This document shows positions 6,021 to 6,257 of a DNA stretch of 6,257 nucleotides, piece by piece. The notes under the pieces are model-generated. The model did not search any database, was not told the DNA's origin, and was given only the letters and a program-made list of their open reading frames with translations. The first letter of the stretch is position 1, and each line of letters starts with the position of its first letter. Source of the DNA: Bacteroidales bacterium (GTDB lineage Bacteria; Bacteroidota; Bacteroidia; Bacteroidales; P3); the NCBI GenBank assembly GCA_031286005.1, contig JAITVC010000059.1, positions 1 through 6,257 of the forward strand, read 5' to 3'. The translations under genes were made by a program, and so were the position numbers.

Positions 6021-6048
6021 TTCACTATTCACTATTCACTATTCACTA
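6021..6048. repeat. Tandem heptamer repeat, four copies of TTCACTA
   Basis: Four perfect head-to-tail copies of TTCACTA occupy 28 bp. About 30 bp upstream, TGATTAG occurs twice in tandem (5978-5991), also with 7-bp periodicity. The sequence TAGTGATTAGCGAT at 5982-5995 matches the reverse complement of two heptamers at 11 of 14 positions, so a long imperfect stem could form. The role is unknown; replication slippage would explain the copies. Confidence 0.9.
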
Positions 6049-6086
6049 TATATAACGCCCAACTCCCAATTTTCGTATATAAAAAC

Positions 6087-6130
6087 TGTTAAAAAGTGTT
6101 AAAATGTTAGTAAATCCCCCACTTTGTTAA
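6087..6130. promoter_or_regulatory. Clustered TGTTAA motifs, candidate operator
   Basis: TGTTAA occurs at 6087-6092, 6097-6102 and 6125-6130, with a one-base variant TGTTAG at 6105-6110. The first two are spaced 10 bp, about one helical turn. They lie just upstream of the promoter at 6160, where a regulator might bind. The AT-rich context makes chance occurrence possible, and no regulator is known to me for this motif. Confidence 0.35.
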
Positions 6131-6159
6131 TAACTTTTTCCGTTTTACAGATTTTTTTG

Positions 6160-6167
6160 TATCTTTG
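6160..6167 (+). promoter_or_regulatory. Bacteroidota-type -7 box for the last partial gene
   Basis: TATCTTTG at 6160-6167, preceded by a T-run exactly as at 298-305, matches the TAnnTTTG consensus. There is no TTG at the -33 spacing (the area reads TTTTTCCG). Transcription from about 6171-6173 would give a leader of roughly 40 nt before the ATG at 6213. Confidence 0.8.
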
Positions 6168-6212
6168 CAGTCGAAGAATAGTTGATGAACATTTATATAG
6201 TATTAGGAAAAA

Positions 6213-6257
6213 ATGAAAAAAGATATAGGCGATCACATTATTAGTAAATTAGATTTG
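6213..6257 (+). CDS. Unrecognised protein, first 15 codons only
   Basis: ATG at 6213 opens a frame coding MKKDIGDHIISKLDL, which runs off the right edge. The start is supported by an AGGA at 6205-6208, four bases before the ATG, which is the best Shine-Dalgarno-like site in the window, and by a strong -7 box with a leader of about 40 nt. The N-terminus is hydrophilic with no signal peptide. I do not recognise the family from this stretch. An overlapping 19-codon frame from ATG 6185 is the only competitor and ends at 6244. Confidence 0.65.
   Translation, partial: MKKDIGDHIISKLDL

Larger units (their letters stand above)
5944..6212. other. AT-rich divergent intergenic region
   Basis: This 269-bp gap lies between comF (minus) and the last partial gene (plus). 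From left to right it holds heptamer-spaced TGATTAG copies (5978-5991), a four-copy TTCACTA tandem repeat (6021-6048), a set of TGTTAA-type repeats (6087-6130) and a promoter with a leader (6160-6212). I see no tRNA or other RNA gene and no ORF of convincing length on either strand. A 19-codon frame at 6185-6244 overlaps the start of the last gene and is probably incidental. Confidence 0.7.

Noticed and set aside
6185..6244. 19-codon frame MNIYIVLGKNEKRYRRSHY as a leader peptide
   Set aside because: It has no ribosome binding site, overlaps the better supported start at 6213, and shows no attenuation-like codon run or hairpin.

Overview
The window looks like chromosomal DNA from a member of the Bacteroidota, probably Bacteroidales-like. 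The main evidence is the promoter type: TATCTTTG boxes (the TAnnTTTG -7 consensus of this phylum) occur at all five clear promoters, ribosome binding sites are mostly weak or absent, and the gene families match (DUF456, short secreted GH29, YicC, NamZ/DUF1343, MurU-like, ComF). The species cannot be named from the sequence. No mobile element, tRNA, rRNA or CRISPR array was seen.

Layout, left to right. (1) 1-253, minus: 5' part of a DUF456 membrane protein gene, running off the left edge. (2) 254-348: compact divergent promoter. (3) 349-1674, plus: secreted GH29 alpha-L-fucosidase. (4) 1685-3309, minus: a two-gene unit, yicC (endoribonuclease family) then truA (tRNA pseudouridine synthase), coupled through a TAATG stop/start overlap and convergent with the fucosidase gene across only 10 bp. 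(5) 3310-3370: a second divergent promoter built like the first. (6) 3371-5267, plus: namZ-like exo-N-acetylmuramidase (GH171) followed 16 bp later by a MurU-like sugar-1-phosphate uridylyltransferase. (7) 5260-5943, minus: comF-family phosphoribosyltransferase, overlapping the murU-like gene tail-to-tail by 8 bp. (8) 5944-6212: AT-rich intergenic region with a four-copy heptamer repeat, TGTTAA repeats and a clear promoter. (9) 6213-6257, plus: first 15 codons of an unrecognised gene.

The clearest functional theme is peptidoglycan sugar salvage. The NamZ-like enzyme would release MurNAc from muropeptide or glycan ends outside the cytoplasm. The MurU-like enzyme would convert MurNAc-1-phosphate to UDP-MurNAc inside the cell. 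The linking kinase (AmgK) and a transporter are not in the window. The fucosidase is an independent glycan-degrading enzyme with no SusC/SusD genes beside it. The yicC-truA pair is RNA-metabolism housekeeping.

No wholly new system is evident. The points most worth a second look are: two divergent promoters whose boxes form 11-bp inverted repeats and which place two start codons at about the predicted transcription start (leaderless mRNAs); the NamZ-MurU pairing; a strong C-over-G strand skew across oppositely oriented genes on the right side; and the repeat-rich intergenic region before the last partial gene.
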